A stretch of 64,000 bases of DNA from Melanocharis versteri. Its lineage: Eukaryota > Chordata > Aves > Passeriformes > Melanocharitidae. Shown one piece after another: positions 45,301-58,400 of the stretch. The DNA lies in contig VZTG01009145.1 in assembly GCA_013397845.1 (NCBI GenBank), forward strand, positions 191,974 to 255,973, given 5' to 3'. A model generated the notes under the pieces. It saw only the letters and a program-made list of their open reading frames with translations. It was not told where the DNA came from and did no database searches. Both the position numbers and the translations under genes were made by a program. Position 1 is the stretch's first letter. Every line of letters starts with the position of its first letter.

Positions 45301-47969
45301 GAAATGGTGCTGCCTTCCCTGAGCCTGCAGCTTGTTGCTGATGCCACATCCAGCAGGTCTGGTGATGCGGCTCATCCCAATGTCCCCTCATATGGTACTT
45401 CTGTTTTAGGTTATCCTGGGCTTTCTCTTCTCTGTGGGAGGGGACAGGGTGATACTTCCACAGTCCCATGCTGGCATTGCTTGAAGCCTTTGCCTTCTGG
45501 GTGGGACCATGGGTGTGTGAGGGATGTGCAGCAGGAGGGTTGGTGGCTGGATGTCCCAGTCCACAGTAAGCACTGCGGCATCCACATTTCAGGGTGGATT
45601 TTTTGGAGCCAGTGCTCTCCTGCACGGCGTACACTGAGTAACAGCATGGAATGCTGCAGGAGGATGGAGGTGGATGGCACAGGTTGCTGACAGCCTTTCT
45701 TTGCCTTTTGCTGATGCCTGTGGTTTGATGAACCTCCCCCAGTAAGACAAATGGACGTGACAGGATCACGGTGCCCTTCATGGCCCCATTTGCTGCCAGA
45801 GCTGGGCAGCAGCTCCTTCCCCTCCTCTGCTTGAGGAATGATCTCCCTTTCAGATACTGTGGACATGGTGCTGCCACAGGGGAGAGGGATGTACAGTGGC
45901 TCCCAGCTGTAGGACTTGAGGCATAAAAATCAATGTTTATATTTCTCTTAGCTGGGAATAACCCCAGTAAATAAACACCTTGCAGAGTTCAAACGATGTA
46001 GGCACCGTATATGAACCAGAATGAATTTTCAAGCTCTCTCTTGCAATAAAATGGATTTCTTGATTTCAGGCTTTATTTAGAGAAATGTTTGATTTAAGAG
46101 GGGAATTGAAGGTTATATCTGATCTCTGTGAGGTGGAGCTGCTCTTCCAGTGGCTCTGGAGCATGGTGTGGAAATGTGGTTGGATTGCTGCTGCTGCTGG
46201 AGCGTTCCCAGGAGAGTTTCTCATGTACCAGCCAAAGGGAGGGTCACTTCCCTCCTCCCCAGGGGGGTTCTGGCTGCATCCTCTGCCCCTCCAGCCCCCG
46301 CTGCTGCATTGCAGTCTGCTCAGAGCCTTGGGAAGCTGCGTGTGCAGGTGCTGCTGCTTGGGATTCTGGAGGCCAGCCAGGACCCGGTTCCTTCCACGGG
46401 CTGCACTGGCGTCTCAGAGCTGTCTGTGCCTGCCCTTTATGGGATTAAACACCCTCCTTCCCTTTGTTCCAGCCGGTGTGGTGGTTGAACTTGGTTGTTG
46501 AAGTGACGCTGGAGAGGGAGCCAGTGGTGAGCCCACTGAGGTGCAGCTCCCATGACTTAGGCTGCTCTTGGTCTCTGGAGGTCTGACTTTGCTGTTCCTG
46601 GGAAGAGCTGAGGGCATGGGATGGACTTGGAGGCTTCTTCTGCGCAGTTGACCCTGTCTATGGTCTCAGGCAAGCAGAGCAGGGTGAAAGGGCTTGGAAG
46701 GGGCCTGCTGTGCTGGTGAGAGGCACAGCTGACCTGGAGCTTGGGTTCCAGATTGGGTTTAAGACTTGGCCATCTTATCTGGGAGCAGAAGCGTGTGGAG
46801 GGAGGGCTCCGGGCTCCTGGTGCATGTGTACCTTAGGGAGAGCTGGTTTGTCTTTGTGTGAAGGAGGAGGAAGCAGAAAACTCTGCTTTAGCCCCACCTT
46901 TGCTTCAAGCTGCAGGAAATGACCCCGAGCAGGGGACAGAGGGCACTGTGCAGGGCTGGAATTTGTTCTCAGTGTGAGTGCACACATGGCATCCTGAAAG
47001 CACCAGGAGGGCTGCGCTGGGGGAAGGCTGCTCCCTGCAACCCAGAGATTGCCGTGCTCCATGGAGCTGATGCTGCTGCTGCGCTTTCCGAAAATTGAAC
47101 CTGCCTAGAAAACGTAATTATGACTTCCTGCCCTGGGACGAGGTGGTTCTGGTGTGTGCTGGACCCGTTCTCCCGTCAGGGTTTCAGGCATTCCCAGGCA
47201 ACGCTGGAGGTTGAAACCAAGGGCTGGTGCAGCCAAAAGGACATTATGGCCTCTCTGCTTCACAGATAAGTGGGGAAGCAGCTGGAGCTGGGACGTGGTG
47301 CCCCTCTTTGCTGAGCTCGGAAGCTGCTGGTGAGCTGTCCTGGCGCTGGTGCACCGTGGAGCTGCTGCTGCCAGGCTGGCTGGGCCAGGCTCCTGGCCCC
47401 AGAACCTACAGCCAGGTAGAAGCACCTCTGCACACCAAAACCTGCCTTCCTTGGCTTGCTGGTGTCTGGTGTGGGATAACAGTTACCCAGTGTGGATAAG
47501 TGGTGTGTAGCTGAAAGGAGAGGAGGGAGACAGGAACAGAAGGCAAGACAGAGGTGGGGTGGAGTAGAGAAGGAGGAAAGAATTGGTGCTGGAACAGCAA
47601 GAAGGCAGAGCAGGGTGTCACCTCCTCCAGAGAGTTCCAAATGACCTGCAGACACAGAAAGCTGCCAGGGTTGGGCACAGAGGTGGTGTGTTTGCTCTCC
47701 AGGGCACAACCCCACTGTGAGAATGGGCTCAGTGGGTGCTGGGGCTGCTTCTTTTGCCCTTCCTGGAGCATTTTGGATGGAAGCCAATGCGTTGCCATGC
47801 ACTTGGAGAATTTGTCAGTGCCAGAGGAGCAAGTGCCTGGAGAGCAGTGACTGGATTGATGGTTGTTCCCTTCCTGGAAGCAAGGTCCTGACTATGCCAG
47901 CCCGGGAAACACGTGGTACCCCTGTGTATCGGGTGGCCTTGGGCTCACACTGTGTCTTCTTTCTTGCAG

Positions 47970-49464
47970 CCACTCCCACTCTCCCGGCTCCATGGCTGCC
48001 GTCCGCGAGTGGTCCTGCACCCGCTGCACCTTCCTGAACCCCGTGGGCCAGCGGCAGTGCTCCATCTGCGAGGCCCCCCGCCAGAAGCCCGACCTCAACC
48101 ACATCCTGCGGCTGAGCGTGGAGGAGCAGAAGTGGGCCTGTGCCCGCTGCACCTTCAGGAACTTTCTGGGCAAGGAGACCTGTGAGGTGTGTGGCTTCAT
48201 CCCAGAGCCGGGACCCAGTGGCTCCCCCTTGCCCGTCATCAACGGCATCTTGCCCAAGCCTGCCGTGCTGGTGGAGCCCAAGGGCACGTCCAAGGAGGAG
48301 GCTGCCAAGGCGGAAAGCAGCAGCGAGGACTCAGAGGGGAAGAGCCCCGATGAAGCAGAGCTGGAGAGCGGCTGGGCTTGCCAGCGCTGCACCCTGCACA
48401 ACACACCCGTGGCCAACTCCTGCTCCGCCTGTGGTGGCCCACGCAAGCTCTCCCTGCCCAAGATCCCACCAGAGGCGCTGGTCGTCCCTGAAGTCATCAC
48501 CCCGGCCGGATTCCACATGGCCCCCTCCACCCCGCAGCCTTTAGTCTCTGCAGAGATCTCCGATGGTGATGCCGTGGCCACCCAGGGCCCGGTGGCTATG
48601 GAACAAGAGGCCCAGAAGATACCAGCCTTCAGCCCCTTCTCGCCGGGGCTCCAGAACAACCCTGTGCCCCGGAGCCGGCGGGAGGTGCCCCCACAGCTGC
48701 AGATGCCGGGCTCCGAAGGCTCCCAGCCTGCGGCTACGGGCGCCGCGGGGCAGAAGGGCTCTCCCCAAGGCCAGGCCAGGGCCGCCCCTGCCGCACGCTT
48801 CCCAGACCTGCTGTCCAACAAACGGCTGAGCGTGCTGGAGGAGGAGATGGAGGTCAGTCCGTCCCACTGGAAGTGCAGCTCCTGCTCCCTGCTCAACTCC
48901 GCCGGGGCCGGCAAGTGCGAGGTTTGCAGCACCCAAAAAGGCAGCGACACCATCAACCTGGTGGGAGACTCGGTGAGGTTCACGCCGTGCAGCCCCTCCA
49001 GCCCCGACTTCACCACCTGGTCCTGTTCCAAGTGCACCCTCAAGAACCCCACGCAGGCCCAGAAGTGCAAGGTGTGCGGCTCCTCCAAGCTGCACGGCTT
49101 CCAGGAGCACGGGGCGCCGGGCGAGCCGGCCCCGCGCTGCCCCGACTGCGGCGCCTGCGACAGGGCCGGCTGCTCCTGCGGCTCCAAGGCCCCGTCTGCT
49201 CGCAAGGTCGCCCGGCTCTTCCCAGCCCCGCTGCCCAGTGGGCAGGAGAGGCCGGGCCAGTGGGCCTGTCCCGCCTGCACCCTGCTGAACGAGGTGAAGG
49301 CCAAGCACTGCGGCGCCTGCCACACCCCCCAGCAGTACGTGGCCCAGCGCAAGGGCCTCAAGCCCCTCAAGAGGAGGGAGAGCATGCACGTGGAGAAGAG
49401 GCGGCAAACGGATGAGGGCGAGGCCAAAGCCCTGTGGGAGAACATCGTGACCTTCTGCCGGGAG
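47970..49464 (+). CDS. CAPN15: CAPN15 exon 3: zinc-finger exon, residues 1-491
   Basis: Acceptor ttcttgcag ends at 47969; ATG at 47992; donor GAG|GTGAGT after 49464, phase 0. This single large exon encodes all the zinc fingers. Each has W-x-C-x2-C, then ten residues, then C-x2-C, with Thr-Phe or Thr-Leu after the second Cys in five of six, the NZF ubiquitin-contact signature; finger 4 has Ser-Leu. Key tryptophans are at residues 7, 48, 128, 293, 343 and 424. Linkers are Pro/Ser/Glu-rich and probably disordered. A separate Cys-rich knuckle (CPDCGACDRAGCSCG, residues 383-397) sits between fingers 5 and 6. The 22 bases before the ATG are open in frame and code for the end of the extended isoform. 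The end of the exon (EAKALWENI) starts the conserved lead-in to the protease domain. Confidence 0.97.
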
Positions 49465-52400
49465 GTGAGTGCTTGCTCGTTCCTGGCTTCCCTTTCTGCC
49501 TCCCCCACAGCTCTGGGGCAGCACCTCCCATGCCTTGGGTTCCAGGGATCTTCCCTTGCGACAGCTGGATGCTGGTTGTTAACAGGGAAATGTCATATTT
49601 TGGTGCAGAATAATCTCCGGGGTGAAGACAGCCCATACAGCCCGCTCCTGGGGCAAGGGTGAGGAAGTCTAAAACCTAGTGCTAAACCTGTTAACTCTGA
49701 AACCCAGTGGTATTTTAAATCAGTGAGAGAGAACTTCTGGGATGAAGGGGATATTCTTAGGTGGTCGGTCCATCTCCTTCTAGTGTCTAGTGGTGGGAAA
49801 GGTGGGGACTGTGTCCAGGTTTGCTGGTGGCACTGCTGTCTGTGGATTCAGGAAATTTGGGATGCAACAAGCAGAGGCTTGGGATGAGAGTGCAGGCAGA
49901 GGAGCTGCTGCCACTGCCAGCAACTGCAGGTGTTTCAGGACCATGAGTTGGGCCTTGGTGTTCTTGGTTTGGGTGTTGCAAATGCAGAGGTGCAGCACAA
50001 AGGGCTCCCCCTGTTCTGGGCAGGCCAGCTGAGCTGTAGCTGTAGCCTGGCTCTAGTTGAAGGTCTCAGGAGTACATGCCAGCACCAACCTTCCCACTGT
50101 GAGGTATCTGGTTCAATCAGTTGGATTTCAGCCTCAAACACCGCTCTGATGGCCTCATTTTTTTTCCCTGTATGGCATTAAAAGCTCCTGTGAATGCTGC
50201 TTTCTCTGGCCTCCTTCTGGGAGAAGCCTCCAGCTCTTCTGGACCAGATGGAAGGGGAGTTGCAGTCCCATTTTGACGTACAGACAAGGCTTTTCCTGCC
50301 TGGTCTGAGGACTGTGTCCATTCCTGTGCCTCCACTGCACAGTCCAGGGAACAGAGATGTTTGGCTCGAAGGGGAAGCTCTGAGAATGATCCTGTTTGGG
50401 CTTGTGGTTTTTTTAAATTGCTGCATGTCCTTCCTAACAGGCGTGGGTGTCGTTACAGCAGAGACCCAGATTCTGCTTATCCCCGTCCTTTAAGCAAGTG
50501 AATAGCCTCTTTTGTAGGCAGGGAACATCTGTTACATCAGGAATCAGGCCTGAAGGATGAATCATGATGATGGCCAGGCTGAATTAGCAGCATGGCACTG
50601 CCAGGAAGGGGAGCCTGCCCTGCCCCATCCCGCAGTGCTCGCTCAGAACCTTGGCTCCTTAACCCACCAGTAAAGGGCTGTTAGATCAGCATGGGCCATC
50701 TCCCAAAAATCCCCCTGCACCCGAATCTCAGCTGTGCTGTGGCGCTGTTTGGGTCCGAGGTTCGGCCTGGCAGCAGTGGAGGGACGATGCTGCTCCTGCC
50801 CTTGTGCTCGCTCTGCTCTCGGTGTCCCTCCCCGTGCTCCTGGTCAGGCTGGCATGAGGCAGCCCCCAAGCTCCCTGCTGTCCGAGTGTTTCCCAGGCTG
50901 TTCAGCCTTCCCCTGGAGGAGTCAGGCTGGCCGAGTTCTCCTCCGTCTGTTGTCCCCCTGCCCCGCGTCATGTGGAGCAGCCCCTCTTGCTGCTCTCTGC
51001 CAGGATTTCTGCTCCAGCTCCTGCTGTGGGTTTTCCTTCCTCTGCTATTCCAGGGATGCCTTTTCCAACTCTTCTCAGTGTGTGGTCCCTATTTTAGCTT
51101 TACCCTTTCTCTTCTGTTGGGGAGCAGTGCAGAGCTGACCTCTTCCACTGGAATCATGGAGTCAGGATGGTTTGGGTTGGAGGGGACCTTCATGGAGCTC
51201 ATCTCATTGCAGCCCTGCCAACCCACCTCACCTTCCACTATCCCAGGCTGCTCCAAGTCCTGTCCATCCTGGCCTTGAACACTCCTACGGATGGGGCAGC
51301 CACTGCTTTCCTGGGCAGCCTGTGCCTGGGCCTCCCCACCCTCACAGGGAAGAATTTTTCACCAGTATCCAATCTAAATTTCTCCCCCTTTAGTTTAAAA
51401 CTTTCCCCTTGTCCCATCACTACTTGTCCATGTGAAAAATTGCTTTCCCTCCTATTTATAAGCTTCCTTCAGGCCCTGGAAGGGGCTCTGAGGTCTCCCT
51501 GGAGCCTTCTCTTCTCCAGGTGAGCACCCCCAGCTCGGCCAGCCTGGCTGCAGAGCAGAGGGGCTCCAGCCCTGGAGCATCTCCATGGGCTCCTCTGGAC
51601 CTGTTCTAACAGATCCACATCTTTCTTGTGCTGAGTCCTCCAGAGCTGGACGAAAGTGGAGTCTCACAAGGGCAGAGTAGAGGGGGAGAATCCCCTCCCT
51701 CATGTCCTCATGGCCCTGCACAGCAAGTTCCTGCAGAGCCCAGAGATCCGTGTGCAGGGATGGGTCACATCCTAGTCCCCAGCCAGGATGTGACTGAGGC
51801 TGCTGGAATGGTGGCTGCTCCTTAGCTGCACGGGGCAGATGCTCCCCTGAGAGAGCAGGACAGCCATTAGCTGAAAAACACCCTCCTGCAAGAGAGGAGC
51901 TGGAGGTGCTAATTGAGGCACCACAAAGGAAGCACTCAGGTAGGGTTGCCACAAAAGAGGAGGTCAACTACTAGTTCGGTGTGCATAAAGCTAATTTAAA
52001 TGAGAGCCAGCTTTTGCTGAAAGAATTTAATTTAATTTAACTTAATTTAATTAACAATAACAAAGAAACACCTGTTCTCATTTCACCCTGTGTTAAGACT
52101 GAAAAAGCCACCCTTCTCCACTTGGTGAAGTTCTGTGCTGCCATCCATGTGGTTAATGCCTATGGGATTACCTGCCCTTCCACCCATCCTATTTATTTAT
52201 TACGCAGCAGCTATTGCAGGAGGGCTGGGGCATGGGATACCCTCACTCTGGAATTGCTTCTCTGGTTGTGGTCTGGCTGAATGCAATTGCAAAAGCTGCC
52301 CCTCCCATCCCCCATGGATGTGCCTGGGGGGTGGCACAGGGCTGCCAAGCCCGGCGTGTCCCCTCCGGGGCAGGGACAAGGCTCGGGCTGAGGAGTGTTT

Positions 52401-55400
52401 GTGTGCCAGGTGGCTCCTCACAGCCTTGCTGTTCGCAGGCTTTGCTGCTTCTGGAGGCAGCCAAGGCCCCCCACAGCCCAGCTTTTAGCACCAGCACAAG
52501 GTGTGAGACAGTCCCTGCCCGGGGAGGCTCCTGTGACACAGAAAAAGGCAGATTGGAGTCACAGCCCAGAGCTTGGGGCCGGAGAGGTGAGCCTGAGGCT
52601 GAATGCTGGACCTGGAGCACAAAAAGCATCTCTGCTGCTGCCAGCAGACACCAGCCCAGTCCTGCCCCCCTGCAGGGCTGGGGAGTGACTGCCTGGGCCA
52701 GACAGGAGGGCTGGGGGTCTGCTCTCTCCCAGGGGGGCAGTGGGAGGCTCTCCAGCAGCTCGGTCCCAAGAGGCTCTGACTAATGCTCTCCTTGCCTTTT
52801 GCTCTCACAGAACAAAGTCAATTTTGTAGATGACAGTTTCCCCCCTGGGCCCAAGTCGGTGGGGTTCCCGGAAGGTGACAGCGTGCAGCAGCGGGTGAAG
52901 CAGTGGCTGCGGCCCCACGAGATCAACTGCAGCATCTTCAAGGACCGGTCAGTGAAGTGGTCAGTGTTCCGCACGCCCCGGCCCTCGGACATCCTGCAGG
53001 GACTGCTGGGAAACTGCTGGTAAGGGCGAGTGAGCCGGGCCCACACCATCCCGCCCCTTCCCTCTTTGCCCCCTCTTCCTCCAGCTCCAGCTCGGCCCCC
53101 TCAGCCCTACTCAAACCCCTTTATGCCCCCAGGCTGTAGCCCATGCTCTGCCTCACCCCCTCCCAGCGCTGCGTGGCCGTGGCGGGGCAGCTCAGCTGGC
53201 GCTGCCCGGCCGTGCCCCGCTGAGCTGCCCCGCCTGCCCGGCAGGTTCCTGAGCGCCCTGGCCGTGCTGGCCGAGCGGCCGGAGCTGGTGGAGAGGGTGA
53301 TGATCACCAGGACTCTGTGCCCCGAGGGTGCCTACCAGGTGCGGCTGTGCAAGGACGGCACGTGGACCACGGTGCTGGTGGACGACATGCTGCCCTGCGA
53401 CGAGTGCGGGTACCTGCTCTTCTCGCAGGTCAGTGCCACACAGGGGCACGGGGTGGGCAGTGCCCCAGAGGTCGGGGTGCTCATCCCAGGCTCTCCCAGG
53501 AGAGGCAGTGGGAGCAGGTACTGCTGGGGTTGGTGTGAGGGCCCTGCTTTGTGCTGCATATAGAGTCACTAAGGTTGGAAAAGACCCCAGAGATCCTCAA
53601 GTCCAGCCACTGATCAAATAACCCCATGCCCACATAAGCATGCCACAAAGCACCACATTGGCTCATTTTTTGAACACTTCCAGGGATGGTGACTCCACCA
53701 GTGTCCTGGGCAGCCCATTCCAATGCCCGACCACCTTTACATAAAGGAATTTTCCTCAATATCCAATCTAAACCTCCCCTGGTGCAACTTGAGGCAGTTT
53801 GCTCTTGTTCTGTCCCTGTTCCCTGGGAGCAGAGCCTGATCCCCTGGCTGCCCCCTCCTGTCAGGGAGCTGTGCAGAGCCAGAAGGTCCCTCCTGAGCCT
53901 TCTTTTCTCCAGGCTGAGCCCCCTCAGCTCCCTCAGCCACTCCTGGTTCTCCAGCCCCTTCCCCAGCTCCGTTCCCTTCTCTGGACACACTCCAGCCCCT
54001 CAGTGTCCTTCCTGTCATGCCAAGTGCCATTGACCTTCTTGCCCACCTGGGCACATCTGACTCATATTCAGCTGCTGCCAAACAGCACTCCCAGGTCCTT
54101 TCCCACCGGGCATTTCCCAGCTGCTCTGCCCCAAGCCTGGGGCTGCTGGGAGATGCTGTGACACAAATGCAAGATCCAGCACCGGTTGCACCCTGTTTGC
54201 AGCTCAGGACATTGCTGTTTGCTGTGTCCCCAAGACAGCTGAACTCTTTGAGGCCATAATATCCATCTATTTAGGCCCCTTTCAGCATTTTCCAGGCTGC
54301 AGTGAAAAAGTTTCATTTACAGTTGCTTTTCCCTCACTCCTCCTTGCACCACAGCCACTTCACTTGCAGGGAAAGCCACCCTTACTCTTCATGTAAAAGG
54401 AAAACATTTTAACCTGTGTTTTGCACTGCGAGACACTGAGGGAAAGCTGTTTCTTTCCTCTGAGGGGAGGTCTGGCAGCTTGGCTGTGCCAGGGAGGGAG
54501 AGACTGTGGAGAGGGAGGGGATGGCACATGGAGCAGCCTGTTCCAAGCCAGTGCCCAGTTGCTCTGAGCACACTGGGGTGGCATCTGCTCGGATCATTGG
54601 AGCTCCCTCAGCCCCTCCAGAACTTTGCTCTGCCCTGCCCTGCCCTGCCCTGCCTGCCAGGCCCTGGGGCTCTTGCTGGGATCATGTCCATGAAGGAGAC
54701 TGAGAACGTCTCCATTGAAACTCAGGGGGCAAAATCTGCCGAAGAAAACAAAGTACCACTGTCAGGAGGACACAGGGACTGGGACTGCTGGCGTGGATTT
54801 TGTTCTGCAAATCCAGTCCTCTGGGTTTTGGCACACAGCCATGGCAGGACAGGATTCAAACTTTGGAGAGGGGAAGAAGAAGGAGTTTGTGTCTACATTC
54901 TGCCTCTCGGTAGGCAGAGGATACAGATGCATTTCTATATTTCAGCATAAGATTTACCTGTCTTGGTTTTTACCTTTTCCATCCATCTTTCATGAATTTC
55001 AAGTCTGCTTTTGGGGTTTTTTTAAGATTAAGGTTTTCATATGGGCTGGACTTGCCTCTGTTTCCAGGGGCATCTGAATCGTGATGAGATTTTTCTGCTG
55101 AGTGTTCAGCTGTGGGAGCTGGATGTGGGGGATAAAAAAGGAAAAACAGAGTTTTAAAAATAAAAGAAAATCAGGCTCTTATCTGAGCTCCCTGGCTGTG
55201 GCTCAGGCAGAAATAAACAACATGGATTTTGTTGAGTGAGGGACCCAAAAACCAGCAAAAAGCACTTTTAAGCTCTCTTTATCCATCAGAAAGAAATCTT
55301 CAGTGCCCTCCTTTCCTCTGCCAGCTCTTGGCTGCCACCTGTGAGTCACACAGTCACAATGTACCAGTGATTTTCCCTGCTGCTCTCCAAGCACCGGATA

Positions 55401-58400
55401 CCAAACCCCATTTGCTGGGAAAAAACTTGCATCTTGTAATTAGGCCTTGCAGTTACTCCCTGTGCTGGAGTAGAGGACTTTGCCAGTCCGAGTTTTGGAG
55501 CTGTTCCTTGAAGCAGTGTCTGTGTTCCCTGGGTGAAATCCAGTCAATCCCATGGCTCTGTGCACTCTGGGCAGCCTCCTCTGCCAGAGGGCTGTTGGTT
55601 TGGGTTTGCAGAGGTGTGTGAGTTAAAGGCAGCTGTTCCAGATGTGCTCCACATCACAGAATCCTAGAATGTCCCGAGTGGGAAGGGACCCACGAGGATC
55701 ATGAGTCCAGCTCCTGGCCCTGCACAGGACACCCCAACAATCACACCTTGTGCCTGAGAGCATTTTCCAGATGCTCCTTGAGCTCTGGAAGCCTTGGTAT
55801 CCTCTTCCATTGTTAAATGGTTCTAAGTCCAGGTTGAAGGGGATGGAAGGGGCTCAGGGTGGGCACCCACCTTGCCAGCCTGGCTGCTGGGCACCCCAGG
55901 GTGCAGCTCTGTCAGCATCCAGGCCTCTCGGGTGTTCATTCCAGGACTTCTTCCCAAGGGGAATTAAACTGTGCAAACAAAACACTGAGCAGAGGGTGAC
56001 TGGGTACCCCATGGCCAAGGGGACAAGCTGCTGGCGTGGCCTTGCTGCTCCTCCTCTCCAAGCCCTGGGAGGCTGGCAGGGATGGGTGAGGGGCTTTCCC
56101 TGCTCCTGCCCAGGGTGGTGACGTGTCCCTCCCTCTCTCTGCAGGCCCAGAGGAAGCAGCTGTGGGTGGCCCTCATTGAGAAGGCGCTGGCCAAGCTGCA
56201 CGGTTCGTACTTCGCCCTGCAGGCCGGGCGTGCCATCGAAGGCCTGGCCACGCTCACGGGGGCCCCCTGCGAGAGCCTGATGCTGCAGGTCAGCTCCACT
56301 AACCCTCGTGAGGAGCCCATTGACACTGACCTCATCTGGGCCAAAATGCTGAGTTCTAAGGAGGCTGGGTAAGACGAGGCAGGAGCAGGGACACTGAAGA
56401 GGGGGGTGAGGGGGAGCATTCTTGTCTTTAGAGGCTCAGAAGTGGGATTACTGCATTAGCTGGGGCGGAGTCCACCACCCTTGCCACTCACCTGAAGCAT
56501 TGGTGGAGCTCCAGCTCAAAGCTCTAAGAAATTATTTCTCCTGTGAGTAATTCTCATATGAAATTAAGAGCCTGGTGAACTTCCTTTGCACGTTGCTGCT
56601 CTCTTGCAGGAGTTAGGAAGTGGCACTGAGCCTGCTTGCTTTGCTTTGAGCTTTTTTGTTGTGTGAATGCTTGACCCTGCATGTGTCTCCCACTTGTATG
56701 TGACGTCTTTGCTAATGACACCTGGCTAGTGCCAGTCTAGGGGGGGCACAGGCAAAGCAGAGACCTCCTGCTCATCACTCTGGCAGGAGGGCAGTTGGGT
56801 TGGCTGAAGGCTGGGGTGTGGGGCCACGTGGTGTCCCCCTAAACCTGAGTGGTGCAGATCTCCTGCCCCAAATAGTGTCCTCACCCCAGCCAACTTGTCT
56901 AGCTGAGAGACCACCTGCCTTTCTCCGTGACTTTCTGCCAGCCAGCAGAAGTGGGCAGGACCTGGGGCCTGGCAGAAATCGGGGGAGGTTTGGGCACAGC
57001 TCCCCAGTGCAGAGCAGCTCTCCTTGGAGCCTGGGCTCAGCGTGCACGTGGGCAGGGGGAGGGAGCTCTGGCCGCTGGGGCTGGGCACTGCCTGGGGGGT
57101 GCTGTTGATCCCAACAGCGTTGTTGCAGAGAGGGAACATCCAGGAGCCTGCTGGGGGGAGCTGTCCCGTGCCTTGAGTGGTAGGGACGAGCTTCCCCCCG
57201 TGCCAGGCCTGGCAGGACCCCGAGGGTTTGCTGTCCCCATGCAGGTTCCTCATGGGCGCGTCCTGCGGCGGAGGCAACATGAAGGTGGATGACGTGGCCT
57301 ATGAGAGCATGGGGCTCCGGCCCCGGCACGCCTACTCCATCCTGGACGTGCGGGATGTCCAGGGCTTCAGGTGACCTCGGGCTGGAGCCTGCTGTGGCAG
57401 CTGCTTCTGCCAGCAGTCCCAGCAGAAACCTTGGGGACGGATAACTGAGGGCATGGTGGGGAGGACCCTGGGGACTCTTTGGTGTCCCATCCTCATGGCG
57501 AGCAAGGACGACACCATCCTGGGGTGTCACATAAATACTGTTGTCATATAAGCTGTCCTTGCCTGGTGCTGGCTCCATGTCCAGGGGTAGAATGTTTCAC
57601 CTGGTCTCACAAGACACAGAGAACTGAGTTGAGCTCTCCCTTCAGTGAGGTGCTCAGAGCATATTTCTCACCTTTGAATGGAGGGGGGATAGAAATGGGT
57701 GCCACCCTGTATACTCAGCCATGTCACTCTAGCAGCCTCTCCCCTGCTGAGCCCCTTCCCCACAGCACCTGGCTGAGCCCTTTTGGGCAGGGAAGGGCAG
57801 AGGGAGCAGCAGCAGGTCCAGAGCTGCAGGATAGGGACATCTGGGGCCACGATGTGGGTGACACATTAGTTCTGGGATGCTGTGAGGGCTTTGGAAGGCA
57901 GGAGTGACTGGGTGTCCTTTGTGGAGGGCTGGCTGGGTCTCCCCTCCCTCCTGGGTCTCTGACACTCTTCTCCTTCCCCAGGTTACTGCGTCTCCGGAAT
58001 CCCTGGGGCCGCTTCTCCTGGAACGGCAGCTGGTCGGACGAGTGGCCGCACTGGCCGCTCCCCCTGCGCCACGACTTGATGCCCCATGGCAGCAGCGAGG
58101 GCGTCTTCTGGATGGAGTACAGCGACTTCATCAAGTATGGCACTGCCAGAGGCAGAGCTGTTGGCGGGGAACAGGGCAGGGATGGAAAACAGGACATGGG
58201 GATATCATGGGGCAGGCGGGACCGGTCATCCCTAGGGAATGTGGGTGTCCTGCAGCATGCAGTGTGCCCCATCGGGACTGAGCCCAGCTTCCCCACAGGT
58301 ATTTTGACTCTGTGGATATCTGCAAGCTCCATTCGGACTGGCACGAGGTGCGTGTGCAGGGCATGTTCCCCAACAAGGCCAACGGGCCGGTGACGGTGAC

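Larger units (their letters stand above)
21914..47969 (+). other. CAPN15: CAPN15 intron 2 (26 kb)
   Basis: It is bounded by the GTAAGG donor at 21914 and the acceptor 'cttctttcttgcag' ending at 47969. It holds CR1 copies at 25775, 33130, 40165, 41555 and 42105, all on the + strand. It also has candidate regulatory blocks (23480-23930, 32155-32545, 38205-39125) and a perfect MEF2-type site at 27017. No further exon was recognised on either strand. Open frames of up to 245 codons here have no domain content and coincide with repeats or G/C-rich stretches. Confidence 0.75.
49465..52810 (+). other. CAPN15: CAPN15 intron 3
   Basis: A 3.3-kb intron. The zinc-finger reading frame stays open for 65 codons past the donor to a TGA at 49660. 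The intron contains a long antisense CR1 (51155-51815) and a TTTAA-type pentanucleotide repeat (52024-52055). Nothing else was recognised. Confidence 0.9.
53429..56144 (+). other. CAPN15: CAPN15 intron 5
   Basis: A 2.7-kb intron with two antisense CR1 pieces (53560-54155 and 55651-55795) and a short CCCTG repeat at 54630-54657. No other exon was recognised. Confidence 0.9.

Noticed and set aside
47892..49508. 538-codon open frame on the minus strand opposite the zinc-finger exon
   Set aside because: Shadow of CAPN15 exon 3: GC-rich third positions leave the antisense frame open. The + strand translation has the zinc fingers.
48541..49524. 327-codon minus-strand frame
   Set aside because: A second antisense shadow of the same exon, with no domain.
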